DNA of 64,000 bases from Antedon mediterranea (taxonomy: Eukaryota; Echinodermata; Crinoidea; Comatulida; Antedonidae), in assembly GCF_964355755.1 (NCBI RefSeq), contig NC_092673.1, positions 22,079,001 through 22,143,000 on the forward strand, in the 5' to 3' direction. The position numbers and the translations under genes were made by a program. The notes beneath the pieces were generated by a model. The model saw nothing but the letters and a program-made list of their open reading frames with translations, did not search any database and was not told the DNA's origin. This document shows positions 23,251 through 34,724 of the stretch, piece after piece; within the stretch, counting starts at the first letter, position 1, and every line of letters starts with the position of its first letter.

Positions 23251-26200
23251 ATGTTTTCTGAAAAATGTTTGATCTTATCTTTACTTTGGACATTTTACCT
23301 CTGTTCGGCTCAAGATAGTAAGTTATGTAATATACAAATAACGATCATTTCATAGTGATTTAATCTTTGTGTTATCATCATTGTGAACCACTGCTTAGGC
23401 TTACCGTGCTTACATGTTTTACGTTTCTATAATCTTTTTCATAGAATAAAAATGTACCTGATCATTATTGTGAATTTGAATTTGAATTACAGATGCGAGT
23501 CCCGTGTTGACGTGTCCGGCTTCTGTTAACATCAGTACAACTTCAATTCATGCTACCGCCAACTGGATTGTAACCGTCACTGACAACGTTGATACTGATA
23601 ACAGCAACATGTGATTTGAATTCTGGTTCTCTATTTACAATCGGTCAAACTATCATAACGTGTTTGGCAAGTGATTCTGCTGGTAATTTGGGTAGCTGTA
23701 CCTTTAAAGTAAACGTTGGTAAGTAGGTCTATCTATATTTAATGGAGAAATTATGAAAAAATAATGTGCCCACACAGAATTGATGATCAGTGATATTGTG
23801 TTTGTTGGTTGAATTATTTCCCCCATTCTCTATTATATTGTTTGTTTTCTCTATCAGTTGACAAAGGAAATCCCAGTGTACAATGTCCTGGTGTTATCAC
23901 TGCTGAAACTGGTTCTTCAAACCAAGCTAGAGTTGTCTGGTATCCACCGTTCGTTACTGATAACCAGGACAATAATCTGATTGCAATCTGCACTCCTTCT
24001 TCTGGCGTATCGTTTGGTTTTGGTTCCACTACGGTTACTTGCATTGCTACTGACGCTGCCGGTAACGTTGGAAGCTGTAACTTTAGGGTAGACGTTATAG
24101 GTGAGTGATACTATTCAATTAACTTGTTTTGGTAACTTGTTTAACTCTATTGGACAATTATACCATACCAGCGAGAACGATACACTAGAACACAAACATG
24201 AAATGGCGCATATGTTACTCTCCCTGATAGATCTTTCATTAGTTAATGATCAAAATCCTGAACATAATATTCATTTAATTATATTTCAACAATTTTTAAG
24301 ATAACGCTCCGCCGAATATAACATGCTGTAATGACATCTATGTTGGTAAGGATCCAATTATATGGCTAGTTGATGTTCATTGGACGTATCCAATAGTCAA
24401 TGACAATATTGATATTTCTCCGGAAACTACTTGTCGAAGGTATGCACACCACGAGGAAGCAAATCAACCAGCTGTATTGGACGTTGGAACTTATACATAT
24501 GCGTGTACTGCTAAAGATTCTGCTGGAAATAGTGCAACCTGTACATTTGTAATCGCTGTCATTAGTAAGTTCTAGATTGTAGGGAGGCCAAAAGCCTTCA
24601 TGATTTCAGAGCTTAACACCTTCTTGGGAACCTCTCATAATCGTGCAGCTTTTATTTTTGGATTTTAAATAGCATTGTCACTCTGCCATTCGAAGCCAAA
24701 ACCAAAACAATATATTATAAATAAAATAGAGGCCTACTGAAAACCATAATACAAAACAACAGATGATTTAAATTTAGATTAGCCTGGACAAGTCAGAGGA
24801 TTTTTGCGTTTAAAAACATTGGTCACGGGTCACGAGACGCGCTAAAAGTTTGGCATTTCGTCGACCAAAGTGGTGGCTCCAAAATTAGCCCGATAAGACG
24901 GATAAACCCGATATTTCGCAATGTATAAAAGCACCTTCACATCATATTATACGTGACTCTCATGAAAGTATAAATCGATTTTGTAGGCCTTAAGAGAGTT
25001 GGTTCAGTTCATAGTTGAGATTATTTAGAGGGTTAGGTTCAGTTCATAGTTGAGATTATTAAGAGATTTGGGTTCAGTTCATAGTTGAGATTATTTATAG
25101 GGTTAGGCTCAGTTCATAGTTGAGATTTTTTAGATGGTTAGGTTTCTCCATGCATGTATTTACTGGAATATCATATATTTTTGGTTCATTTATAGACGAT
25201 TCAGTAAGTCCCACTGTTAGTTGCCCTATTGATATGCATGTCAAATCATCAGGAACAACTGTAGCGGTGAATTGGGATGATCCAGTAGTCAGTGACAACA
25301 TTGACATTGCCTTATCCACTTATTGTTCACCGTCATCAGGCTCGTTGTTTACTCAAGGGTTGGCCGTTGTGCAGTGTTACAGTACCGACGATGCTGCTAA
25401 TGTGGGGAGTTGTGCTTTTCAAGTTAACGTCACCTGTAAGTCTATTTTTTGTTTTTCATACGACGATCTTATCTAAATAAATAAATCGGGGTTTTAAGTA
25501 CCACAGCACGACCAGGGGTGTATGGGTTAAACAAATAAGTCCATGTGAATTATTTAAAAGACATACAGAGTGGGACCACGTGCGACGCCCATAATGGTCA
25601 TTATCTATCATCAACCACCCGATTTTACAGCTGTAATAAATACGTCTTAACTAACTATCGCAAGTCATACAAATCTATTAAAAATAACAACAACGATAAT
25701 ATTGAATAGACAGGATGGTTTGTGCTAATCGGGACTTTTTGAATTGTAACAGAGTGTCAACTCCTGACACACAGCACACGCAAACACACCCCTCCCCCAA
25801 TCGCTCTAAATTGTATTTGCTTTGTTTCGTTAAAGTTGTAGAAGACCATGTTGACCCAACCGTGGTATGTCCAAATGATATCAGCACGAGCACAACGTCA
25901 AGTGTTGCTACTCCGACATGGGATGTAACCGTTACAGACAACGTGGATGCACATGTAGTAGCTACCTGTGTACCTAATTCTGGTTCAGTGTTCAATATCG
26001 GTGAAACGACCGTAACTTGTTCGGCAACTGATACGGCTGGCAATTCCGATAGTTGTATCTTTAAAGTTACAGCTTTATGTAAGTTGCATACATTGTAAAC
26101 ATTCTTTAGTATTCAGAAAATAACAGTCATTTGTCTGCTGTTAATTAGGAATCATTATACTGTATAACATTTTATTTTGGTCACAGAAATAGAAATCAAA

Positions 26201-27056
26201 TATTAGGCCTACAAATAATGTATTAGCCTTTACAGCCTTTTTGTTACCGTAACCCTCTAGTTATCGAGAATGGTGGTACTGGTGAAGACGATGACAATGG
26301 TGACGACGATGGCAATGGTGGCGACGATGGCAATGGTGGCGACGATGGCAATGGTGGCGACGAAGACAATAGGGAAGTCAAAGATAATACTGAAGTCAAA
26401 GGTGATGACTTTACAGAGGACAGCAGTAAAAATGATAATACTTCATCAGTCAACTTGAATGTGATTATTGGTGCTGGCATTGGCCTATGCGCCTTCACGT
26501 TATTGGTAGTTCTTCTCATATTCAGGTAATTTAGATAGAAGGGCGCGCGTAGGCCTATATCTGTCATCACCCTTCAGACTGGCAGCCAATCAGAATGTAC
26601 AGCGCCGGTAATTGTCATTAAAAGCTCTCTCTTTTCATGTTTTACTGAAAATAATAAATAAATATATCATATAAGTGCACAATCTATGAGATCCATGGTT
26701 AAACCATGGAGGTATAACTCTATGGTTAAACAGAACATTCTTCTCCTACAAGTACGTTTTTAGCGGCCTTCTTGAATTAATTTAATTTTGTTTAATTTGA
26801 TAGGTTTTACTATTCTTATAAGAAAGAATTGCTGAAATCTAGAACCACGACAAGTGATAGTATTGGAACCACGACAAGTGATAGTATTGGAACACGGACG
26901 TACACTACACCAATTTCAGACGACACGTTCGTGCGCTACGTAGGATATGAACATCGCCTTCCAAATTCTGATGGACTATACGATTCCGTGAATTTGAGAG
27001 TTCCGTCAACGACGTATGCAGATAACCACTCATATGTTTCTGTGGACGATAATTAA
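23251..27056 (+). CDS. Five-HYR-domain type I transmembrane receptor (about 600 aa), frameshift in HYR1
   Basis: Exons: 23251-23317 (signal peptide LILSLLWTFYLCSAQ), 23493-23718 (HYR1), 23858-24100 (HYR2), 24301-24564 (HYR3), 25196-25435 (HYR4), 25836-26078 (HYR5), 26261-26525 (acidic stalk and membrane helix), 26804-27056 (tail). The HYR exons are bounded by phase-1 introns; all introns are GT..AG. Each HYR shows the paired cysteines, D-N-x-D and the 'C.A.D.AGN...C.F.V.V' ending. The stalk repeats GGDDGN. The helix is VIIGAGIGLCAFTLLVVLLIF. The tail has YVGY, YDSVNL and SYVSV tyrosine motifs. HYR1 is 226 nt instead of a multiple of 3: two bases are missing after DNVDT (near 23600), giving an early stop. 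HYR modules are Ig-like extracellular adhesion units. Pseudogene, allele or assembly error cannot be separated here. Confidence 0.82.
24990..25142 (+). repeat. Minisatellite, about 36 bp x 4, intronic
   Basis: Four copies of GTTCAGTTCATAGTTGAGAT followed by TATTTAGAG-like sequence lie in the intron before HYR4. Copies differ by small substitutions. Confidence 0.85.
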
Positions 27057-28011
27057 TAGTCCCAATCATTTTTTAAAGGTTATGATGAGGGCGGAGGTTG
27101 TAGTGGAGGTATGCCGAAGTTCGATCGTATAGAATAGATATGCTTTAATCTGCAACGACCTATGAACAAGTTATGTCATTCATCATATTATATTATAACT
27201 GCTTAAATGACATTATCTTATGCGAAAAAATTAGAAACTGTGTTTCTTAACACTTGTCTTGTTGAAATGAACATAATTTCCAAAGTTTACCAAAATCGGA
27301 CATCAGGAAGTGGGTTAATTAGCATAAATTAAAAATGGCCACTACAGATATATTGTCACCCTTAAAAATAATTCCTAAATTATTCTTGTTGGTGTTGTTG
27401 AAAAGGGCCTATGCCATTTTAATGTCACATAATAGTTATCCACTATAATCCAATATTATCCAATGATATCGACCAACCGACCAAAATTGCTTAAAAATGT
27501 TGAAAATGTTTGAAACATTTATATTTTTTTAATTTACACATTTCACTTTTGACGTGCTCGTATAACGTAATTTCGAGTTGGAAAGTGAATCAAATATGAT
27601 GACATTATTAAAGAAAGCTTGTAAAACAGAAATCGGGCAAAAAGAGTGCGTATTAACGTTTTAACGTGCAGTGCGTGTGCAAAAATCTGCGCATTCATTG
27701 CAATTTTTTAAACGCTTAAAATTGCCTTAAACGTACTCTAATTTACATAAGCCTGCTCAAAAATAAAAATATATGCAAATATTCGGTGGTGGTTAGCTTG
27801 ATTCTCAATTGGAAGCAATTCGCAATAGCGTAAGCGCGTATGAGTAATTTGACCAATATAAATTATGGATCATCCAAACTGTCCCTTGTGATTGGTCAAC
27901 TCACTGGCATTGTGCCAATGTCGTTGCATGGGAACCAAGCTTGAGAGAATGTGTGCTGGTTAACCTAAAAGGCATCTCATAAATAAAGTTTTTCTGAACA
28001 TTACACTGTAC
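27057..28011. other. Intergenic between convergent HYR receptor and GPCR-like pseudogene
   Basis: No coding motif found. A 7TM or GPS region that would complete the adjacent minus-strand adhesion-GPCR remnant is not present here. Confidence 0.5.
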
Positions 28012-30997
28012 CTTAGGAATATTGAAGACAATTTTAACAGGCTCTTCAAACACGGGTGGAAGGCTTTCGTCATACACATTGGCTGATGAATAACACTCGA
28101 TAATTTGAGATCTTGATAACTCGACGACTGGAACAATTTTGAATTGTAATATGATGTAAAACTCACGTTGGACCACATATTATCTGTTTAAAATAATAAA
28201 TGTGTATCATGGGGCAACACAATATACTGTACTGTAGTAATTTCGGCATACAGTAGCATTAACACTAGTACTTTCGCGTAATTAAACTGTATTTAACGAG
28301 TATGTATACTTATGTAGAGGTAGGCCTATCTAAATGCAACCAGATCACGTGGTATTCTGATAGACTGGTCATAGGCGCTAACGACAATCAACACATATCT
28401 AAGGTTATCAAAGTAAAAACTCAGTAAGTAACTTAAAATAATCCTATACGTACTGTTAGCAGATCATGTGGTAAAGTTATGGATTGGTAATCCCCACATC
28501 CTCCATCAACGCAAACCTCAGTCTCTTTCTTATCTTGCCCAGTGAATACAACATCATGTCTAAGATTATCCGAGTCAAAACTTAAAGTCTGCACAGACAG
28601 CGTTTCTTTATTTTGGGTAAAATGCTGCCCATCAGAGGCTGCCGTACTAATTTGCTGCTCCAAAGACTCAAGGATGGCAGAGGTTGTCTCAAGAGGGAGA
28701 TCAGTCTCTGATGAATCAGATGAGAGCACTGAATCTACAGTATCAACTACAGCATCCGTGACCTGGAATCACAGTCATAGCACAGTATAATGAACGGTTT
28801 CCAATAACACTGTGCCCTAAAGGCTTTTGATATACTTCTTAACTTAACACAAATAATAACATACTGTATATAAACTATATATAGGAGGATGCTAAACTAG
28901 TTCATTGATTTGGCATCAGAGTTGAGAGAATAAAACAAATAATACAAACCTCTAGATGGTTTTTTAACCGATGGAAATGTACTTGTTAGTCCTACAGTTG
29001 TATCTATCTCAACAGTGGCTTGCTGTAACATTGTTCCTGATTCTGTTGTAAACGGTAGAAACGTTTTTGGTTCTAAAGTTGTTGCGTCTGTCTCAACAGT
29101 GGCTTGCTGCAACATTGTTCCTGATTCTGTTGTAAACGATGGAAACGTTTTTGGTTCTACAGTCGTAGTGTCTGTCTCAACAGTGGTGTGCTGCAACATT
29201 GTTCCTGATTCTGTTGTAAACGATGGAAACGTTGTTGGTTCTACAGTTGATATATCTGTCTCAGCAGTGGCTTGATGCAACGTTGTTCCTGATTCTGTGG
29301 TAGACGATGGAAACGTTGTTAGTTCTACAGTCGTAGTGTCTGTCTTAACAATGGTTTGCTGCAACGTTGTTCCTGATTCTCTTGTAAACGATGGGTACGT
29401 TGTTGGTTCTAAAGTTGTTGTGTCTGTCTCAACAGTGGTCTGATGCAACGTTGTTCCTGATTCTGTTGTAAACGATGCAAACGTTGTTGGTTCTAAAGTT
29501 GTTGTGTCTGTCTCAACAGTGGCTTGCTGCAACGTTGTTCCTGATTCTGTTGTAAACGATGGAAAGATTGTTGGATCTACAGTTGCTATATCTATCTCAG
29601 CAGTGGCTTGCTGCAACGTTGTTCCTGATTCTGCTGTTGTAATCTGTGGAAGAATTGTTGGTTCTACAGTCGTAGTGTCTGTCTCAACAGTGGTTTGCTG
29701 CAATGTTGTTCCTGATTCTGCTGTTGTAATCTGTGAAAGAGTTGTTGGTTCTACAGTTATTGTATTTGTCTCATTAGTTGTTAGCTGCAACGTTGTGCCT
29801 GATTCTATTGTAAACGATGGGAACGCTATTGAGTCTACAGTTGTTGTGTCTGTCTCAACAGTGATTTGCTGCAACGTTGTTTCTGATTCTGTTGTAAATG
29901 GTGGGAACGTTGTTGGTTCTATACAGTTGTATCTGTCTCAACATCAGTTATTTGCTGTAACGTTGTTCCTGATTTTGTTGTAAACGATGAGAAAATTGTT
30001 GGTTCTACAGTCGTAGTGTCTGTCTCAACAGTGGTGTGCTGCAACGTTGTTCCTGATTCTGTGGTAAACGATGAGAAAGTTGTTGGTTCTACAGTCGTAG
30101 TGTCTGTCTCAACAGTGGCTTGCTGCAACGTTGTTCCGGATTCTGTGGTAAACGATGAGAAAGTTGTTGGTTCTACAGTCGTAGTGTCTGTCTCAGCAGT
30201 GGCTTGATGCAACGTTGTTCCGGATTCTGTGGTAAACGATGGAAACGTTGTTGATTCTACAGTCGTAGTGTCTGTCTCAACAGTGGTTTGCTGCAACGTT
30301 GTTCCTGATTCTGTTGTAAACGATGGAAACGTTGTTGGTTCTACAGTTGTTGCATTTGTCTCATTAGTAGTTTGCTGCAACGTTGTTCCTGATTCTGTTG
30401 TAAACGATGGAAACGTTGTTGGTTCTACAGTTGTTGCATTTGTCTCATTAGTAGTTTGCTGCAACGTTGTTCCTGATTCTGTTGTAAACGATGGAAACGT
30501 TGTTGGTTCTACAGTTGTTGCATTTGTCTCATTAGTAGTTTGCTGCAACGTTGTTCCTGATTCTGTTGTAAACGATGGAAACGTTGTTGGTTCTACAGTT
30601 GTTGCATTTGTCTCATTAGTAGTTTGCTGCAACGTTGTTCCTGATTCTGTTGTAAACGATGTAAACGTTGTTGGTTCTACAGTTGTTGCATTTGTCTCAT
30701 TAGTAGTTTGCTGCAACGTTGTTCCTGATTCTGTTGTAAACGATGGAAACGTTGTTGGTTCTACAGTTGTTGCATTTGTCTCATTAGTAGTTTGCTGTAA
30801 CGTTGTTCCTGATTCTGTTGTAAACGATGTAAACGTTGTTGGTTCTACAGTTGTTGCATTTGTCTCATTAGTAGTTTGCTGTAACGTTGTTTCTGATTCT
30901 GTTGTAAACGGGGTAAACGTTGATGGAAACGGTGGGGTCGTAGAAGCTGGAGTTGTTATTTGGAACAAATTGGTTGTGGGAAAATTCGTTAGAGCAT
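28012..30997 (-). pseudogene. Truncated adhesion-GPCR-like gene: Thr-rich repeat exon + broken GAIN exons
   Basis: Three minus-strand exons match the fuller GPCR gene at 39-56 kb. Exon A (30997-28950) encodes a Thr/Ser-rich stalk. Exon B (28762 to about 28450) and exon C (28183-28012) encode GAIN segments (TLSFDSDNLRHDVVF; FEEPVKIVF). Damage: exon A has a net 2-nt frameshift near 29928; the exon B donor is altered (CG|TATAGG, where the paralogue has CG|GTATG); exon C lacks one base at GTTATTCATCAG. The GAIN N-terminal exon, GPS and 7TM exons are missing. It could still yield a secreted Thr-rich fragment, but most evidence points to a dead partial duplicate. Confidence 0.8.
28960..30930 (-). 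repeat. 84-bp coding tandem repeat (28-residue Thr-rich unit)
   Basis: About 23 units of 84 bp encode FTTESGTTLQQTTNETNATT plus VEPTTFPS with variants. They are rich in Thr and NxT sites, as in O- and N-glycosylated mucin-like stalks. Units between about 30290 and 30900 are nearly identical, showing recent homogenisation. Units at 28960-29900 are more diverged. The antisense frame is open only because of the repeat's composition. Confidence 0.9.
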
Positions 30998-31016
30998 CTG
31001 TAAAAAACAATTTTTA

Positions 31017-32301
31017 ATTAATTATAAAATACATATAACAGCATGAGGCTACAGAACCCAATGTGAATCAATGTTTTATTTCAATTCACTTATAAAAAGT
31101 AAATTATGATAATTTGTTTTACATTTAAATATAAAAAGTACAAACATAATTAAGAACTTTTATGTCAACAAATGTTGTGACTGTAGGCATAACGTTCCGC
31201 TGATAAGTTAAATTTGCGCAATAAGGTGTTACATATGTATTTTCCTCGAAAAGATGAAAAATTAAAATTAATAGGCCTATTTAAATTTATAAATTTTCAC
31301 TTATAAAAGAGAAAAATAAACGATTCCCGATTGGCTTTAAAGGTTTTAGCACCTCTTTTGTAAATACAAAAATTTCACAACAGCCATTACATATGGTAAA
31401 CCAAATGCCGTATACATCGTAGAGTTGAGGACGTACAGTGGTGATGATAATAATAATAGTGACTCGTCTAAATCGCTCGAATAAGTCGTACTATTAGAAA
31501 ACAAACACATCTACAACATACTTGGGATAAGGCTGCCACTGTACGTTCAATTGTGTATCAATGTTATAAACATTATTTGAATGAATATCCCACAATTCAC
31601 AGTACATGATCGTATGTGTGTTTAAGGTCATCATAATATATCTTCTTATTTTTATTATTCTTTCCAATCCATGAATTTATAATGTAATAACGCAAACCAT
31701 AATATTATATTTGTTGATAATTTATATACAATTTAATAGTCTCGCTGTCTTGATGAACTCTATAACAACTTCCGGGTATGAATTCTAAGCATAGTAATTA
31801 TGACAAGTAAACCCGGAATCAACCTCAAATCAAGATGAATTTATTTATGTTTTACAGGCGTATTTATTGATGTTCTGACCCTGACATGACTAGGAATCTT
31901 ATGTGTCTCACGTGAAGCAATACTTTTTGGTAAATACTGGTGTATGCCTACTGTATTATTTTTTAATAGGCTCGAAAAATGTCAGTCATTTTAAGAACAT
32001 ACATTTTAATCTGTTGTGATGCCGTTTTTAAATTGAAATTTGTCATGATTTCTGTGTTTGGGCAAAGATATCTGCGTATTTTTCATGATGCTCACCAACC
32101 TTAACCTTAACTGTGCTTTATGTGACAAATATTGCGACAAAAATCCAGTTGTTAAACTACCCGATCAATATTTGTTGAAGCTTTGAATCTTAATTATAAT
32201 TTTAATATTCAGTATTCTTGGTAATAAATAAATATAAGCTCTATATTTATCCGTACTAAGAGTAATTTTTAATTTTTAATCCTACATGATGTGGGATCAT
32301 T
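31017..32301. other. Non-coding interval
   Basis: AT-rich DNA upstream of the Thr-rich exon. I found no signal-peptide exon for that gene here and no repeats of note. Confidence 0.45.
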
Positions 32302-33777
32302 CTTCAGTAAGTGTCTAATTTCAGGTTTATAAAAAATCGATTTTAAAATTTGCATTTTTTAAATTTTAAAAGTTTATTCAGATAAATGAACATGTATTAC
32401 ATGGCAAGCGTATGTTTGGCGCAATCTTTATTATATATTTCCTATTTTATTCGTATTTATAAATACATGGTTCTATGTTATTGTCATTTCCGTCACATTT
32501 ATGGAATATACAAAGATAGAAAAAATAACGGTTTAGGAATTATAAAATTATTTCCATTATTAATTCTTTGATACTATACATTATTTTTGTCTCTATTAAT
32601 CAAAAAATGATTGTTTTAACATTTACTAGTATGATGTTATACGTTCAAAACCATTTACTATTCCAAAAAAATTATAATTTTCAGAAAATAGTATGACTCT
32701 CACTGATGTTTTACAAAATTCTGTTGAACTAATATTACTATCCATTGACATAGTAGAAGAATATTGTTTATATTTCAATTATACCATATAATTGCGTTCA
32801 TTACTTAAATATTTTAGGATTTAAAAGGATAAAATATCCATGCGACGGAGATGAAACCGTGACGGATATGACAAACCTAAAAAATCATGTGACGGAGATG
32901 ACTTTAAGATATGATTTGATTATGTTTATTGACCAGAGTCACATAGATATACAATGTAATAACATAATAAAGATATACAAAACAAAATGTGCAACAAAAA
33001 AAGGCCCTGGCAATAACAAAAAGTCATATCCGTCACGGGCCGTCATCTCCGTCACAACGAAACATTGGGAAATGTGACGGAGCTGACCGTGACGGAGATG
33101 ATGTATTTAGCATAGGACAGCCTAGGATCACATCGTAGGCATGTCTGACAGCGGAGACGGATTGCATACTTCTAGATACCATGAATAACTTGTACTTCCA
33201 GTTGAAAAAAACCAGACATTATAATTATTTAATGAGTTCTATACCGTTCGGATATGACATTCAATAAAGGTACGCAACTGTAATTTTTCTAAAACCTCGT
33301 TTTATTAGCCTTTTTCCTCTTTTATTGAAAATGATGTGCGGCTAGTTTTATTTCAATATCTTTGCATGTTTACAACGCATTAAACTGTAGTCGGCACATT
33401 TAAATTATGTGACGGAAATGACAAAAAACTGCGGGACAAGCTTTTTCCAAACAAAAACTTTAAAGTTTGAGATTTAATGTATGTAGAGATGTAGGCCTAT
33501 TTCGAAGAATATAATCACATGAAATCATGATTAACTAACTTTTTACAATATTTTCGATAACAAAATTCCTGTTATCAAATATATACGGCGATCATAAAAT
33601 TGAAGATGTACGATACGAATTAACAATATCAATATAATTATCTTTGTTTTATGTAATTAATTATATTTACAATAATGTTGATTATGATTTAAGTCAAGAA
33701 TTTTTATTTTTTAATGATGAATTTTCAGTCTCTATCCCACCAAAGTATCGGGACACGATTTTAGACACTTACTGAAG
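32302..33777. mobile_element. Inverted-repeat element carrying GTGACGGAGATGA motifs
   Basis: CTTCAGTAAGTGTCTA (32302-32317) and TAGACACTTACTGAAG (33762-33777) are perfect 16-bp inverted ends 1.44 kb apart. Inside, GTGACGGAGATGA or close variants occur about eight times on both strands (32838-32900, 33028-33105, 33405-33420). They form an inner inverted pair around 32838-32877 and 33028-33056. No protein is recognised. A non-autonomous DNA transposon is the simplest reading. Confidence 0.6.
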
Positions 33778-34724
33778 GCAGGCAATAGGATGTAAACAGA
33801 CCAACTCTCATCGGCTTTTCATAACTTGAATGCGCTGTGGGGGAATGATGACGTGATTTTAAAATGAATAACCAATTAAAGTCGTAGCAATTTTCAATTG
33901 CAACGCGATTATTTTTGTGGTTTGCGGTGACTGGAAAAAATCGATTACTAGTTTTGATTTTTTCAGCAGAAACTCAATTCTACAGCCGATTCTCGGTACT
34001 GTATCTATTTCCAAAGTATCATATGAATGTTCGGTACTACAACATCACATGTGTTTCACATGTAGTAACCTAACCTTTAACATAACCTTACATGATACAG
34101 GGACAACATGTGACCAAATATTCCTATTAGATACATTAGTGACCTGCTCTGGCATAGTGGAACATAACTCGCTGATCTTTATTTTCAGTGTAATGACCTA
34201 TAGAAGTACTATTTACGTTAAAAATCACTATCTTGGTGAAAATAGGGTTTTCCCCTTTTTGGAATCTACAACCATTCTACAATCAAGATCAAGTGTCATT
34301 TTGTGTGAATTAAGTTTATAAAAGGGCTAAATAAGTGATTTTAATGAGTACCTTTTTTGTCTTGATTTCATTTTGTTGCAAAAAAATAAAATAAAGTGAG
34401 TGAAACACTGTTAGAAAACTGTGCAGTTTATGAAAATATTTGTATAGCTACCTTTAAAAACATGGTAGAGTCTGAAAATATAAATATTCATAGGCCATAT
34501 TCAGTGGGTATTTCAAGTGGTTTTCAGTATTTTTGTCTTCTTCAGCGGGAATTAGAGCAGGTAAAAAGCTTCTCTGACGTGATTTTTAAACAACAGAAAT
34601 CCGTTGTCAAGGATACGCCACGTAATTGCTAGCGCGTAGTAGAAATACAGTAGGACTACTGTAATTGGCTTATCCTTAAAATGACCTGTTTACTTTCTAC
34701 ACGGAGAGAGGAGAGTGTAAATGT
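33778..34724. other. Non-coding interval
   Basis: The open frames at 33917-34321 and 34396-34632 (plus) lack recognisable motifs, splice context or homology within the window. I do not call them genes. Confidence 0.4.

Larger units (their letters stand above)
20242..23432 (+). repeat. Duplication unit 2 (intact cGAS-like gene + active receptor first exon)
   Basis: Counterpart of 15426-19962 without the retrotransposon. It contains the intact cGAS-like gene, the 885-bp divergent intergenic region, and exon 1 plus the start of intron 1 of the HYR receptor. A 279-bp unique spacer (19963-20241) separates the units. Confidence 0.9.

Noticed and set aside
26244-26570. Minus-strand Ser/Pro-rich frame
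   Set aside because: Antisense of the acidic stalk repeat in the HYR receptor.
29015-29983. Plus-strand frames in the Thr-rich region
   Set aside because: Same antisense shadow; no independent support.
30229-31017. Plus-strand frame of 262 codons (VVCCNVVPDSVVND repeats)
   Set aside because: Antisense shadow of the Thr-rich 84-bp coding repeat; the minus strand has the splice signals, phase and paralogue.
33917-34321. 134-codon plus-strand frame
   Set aside because: No recognisable motif, signal peptide or splice context, and AT-rich DNA yields frames of this size by chance.
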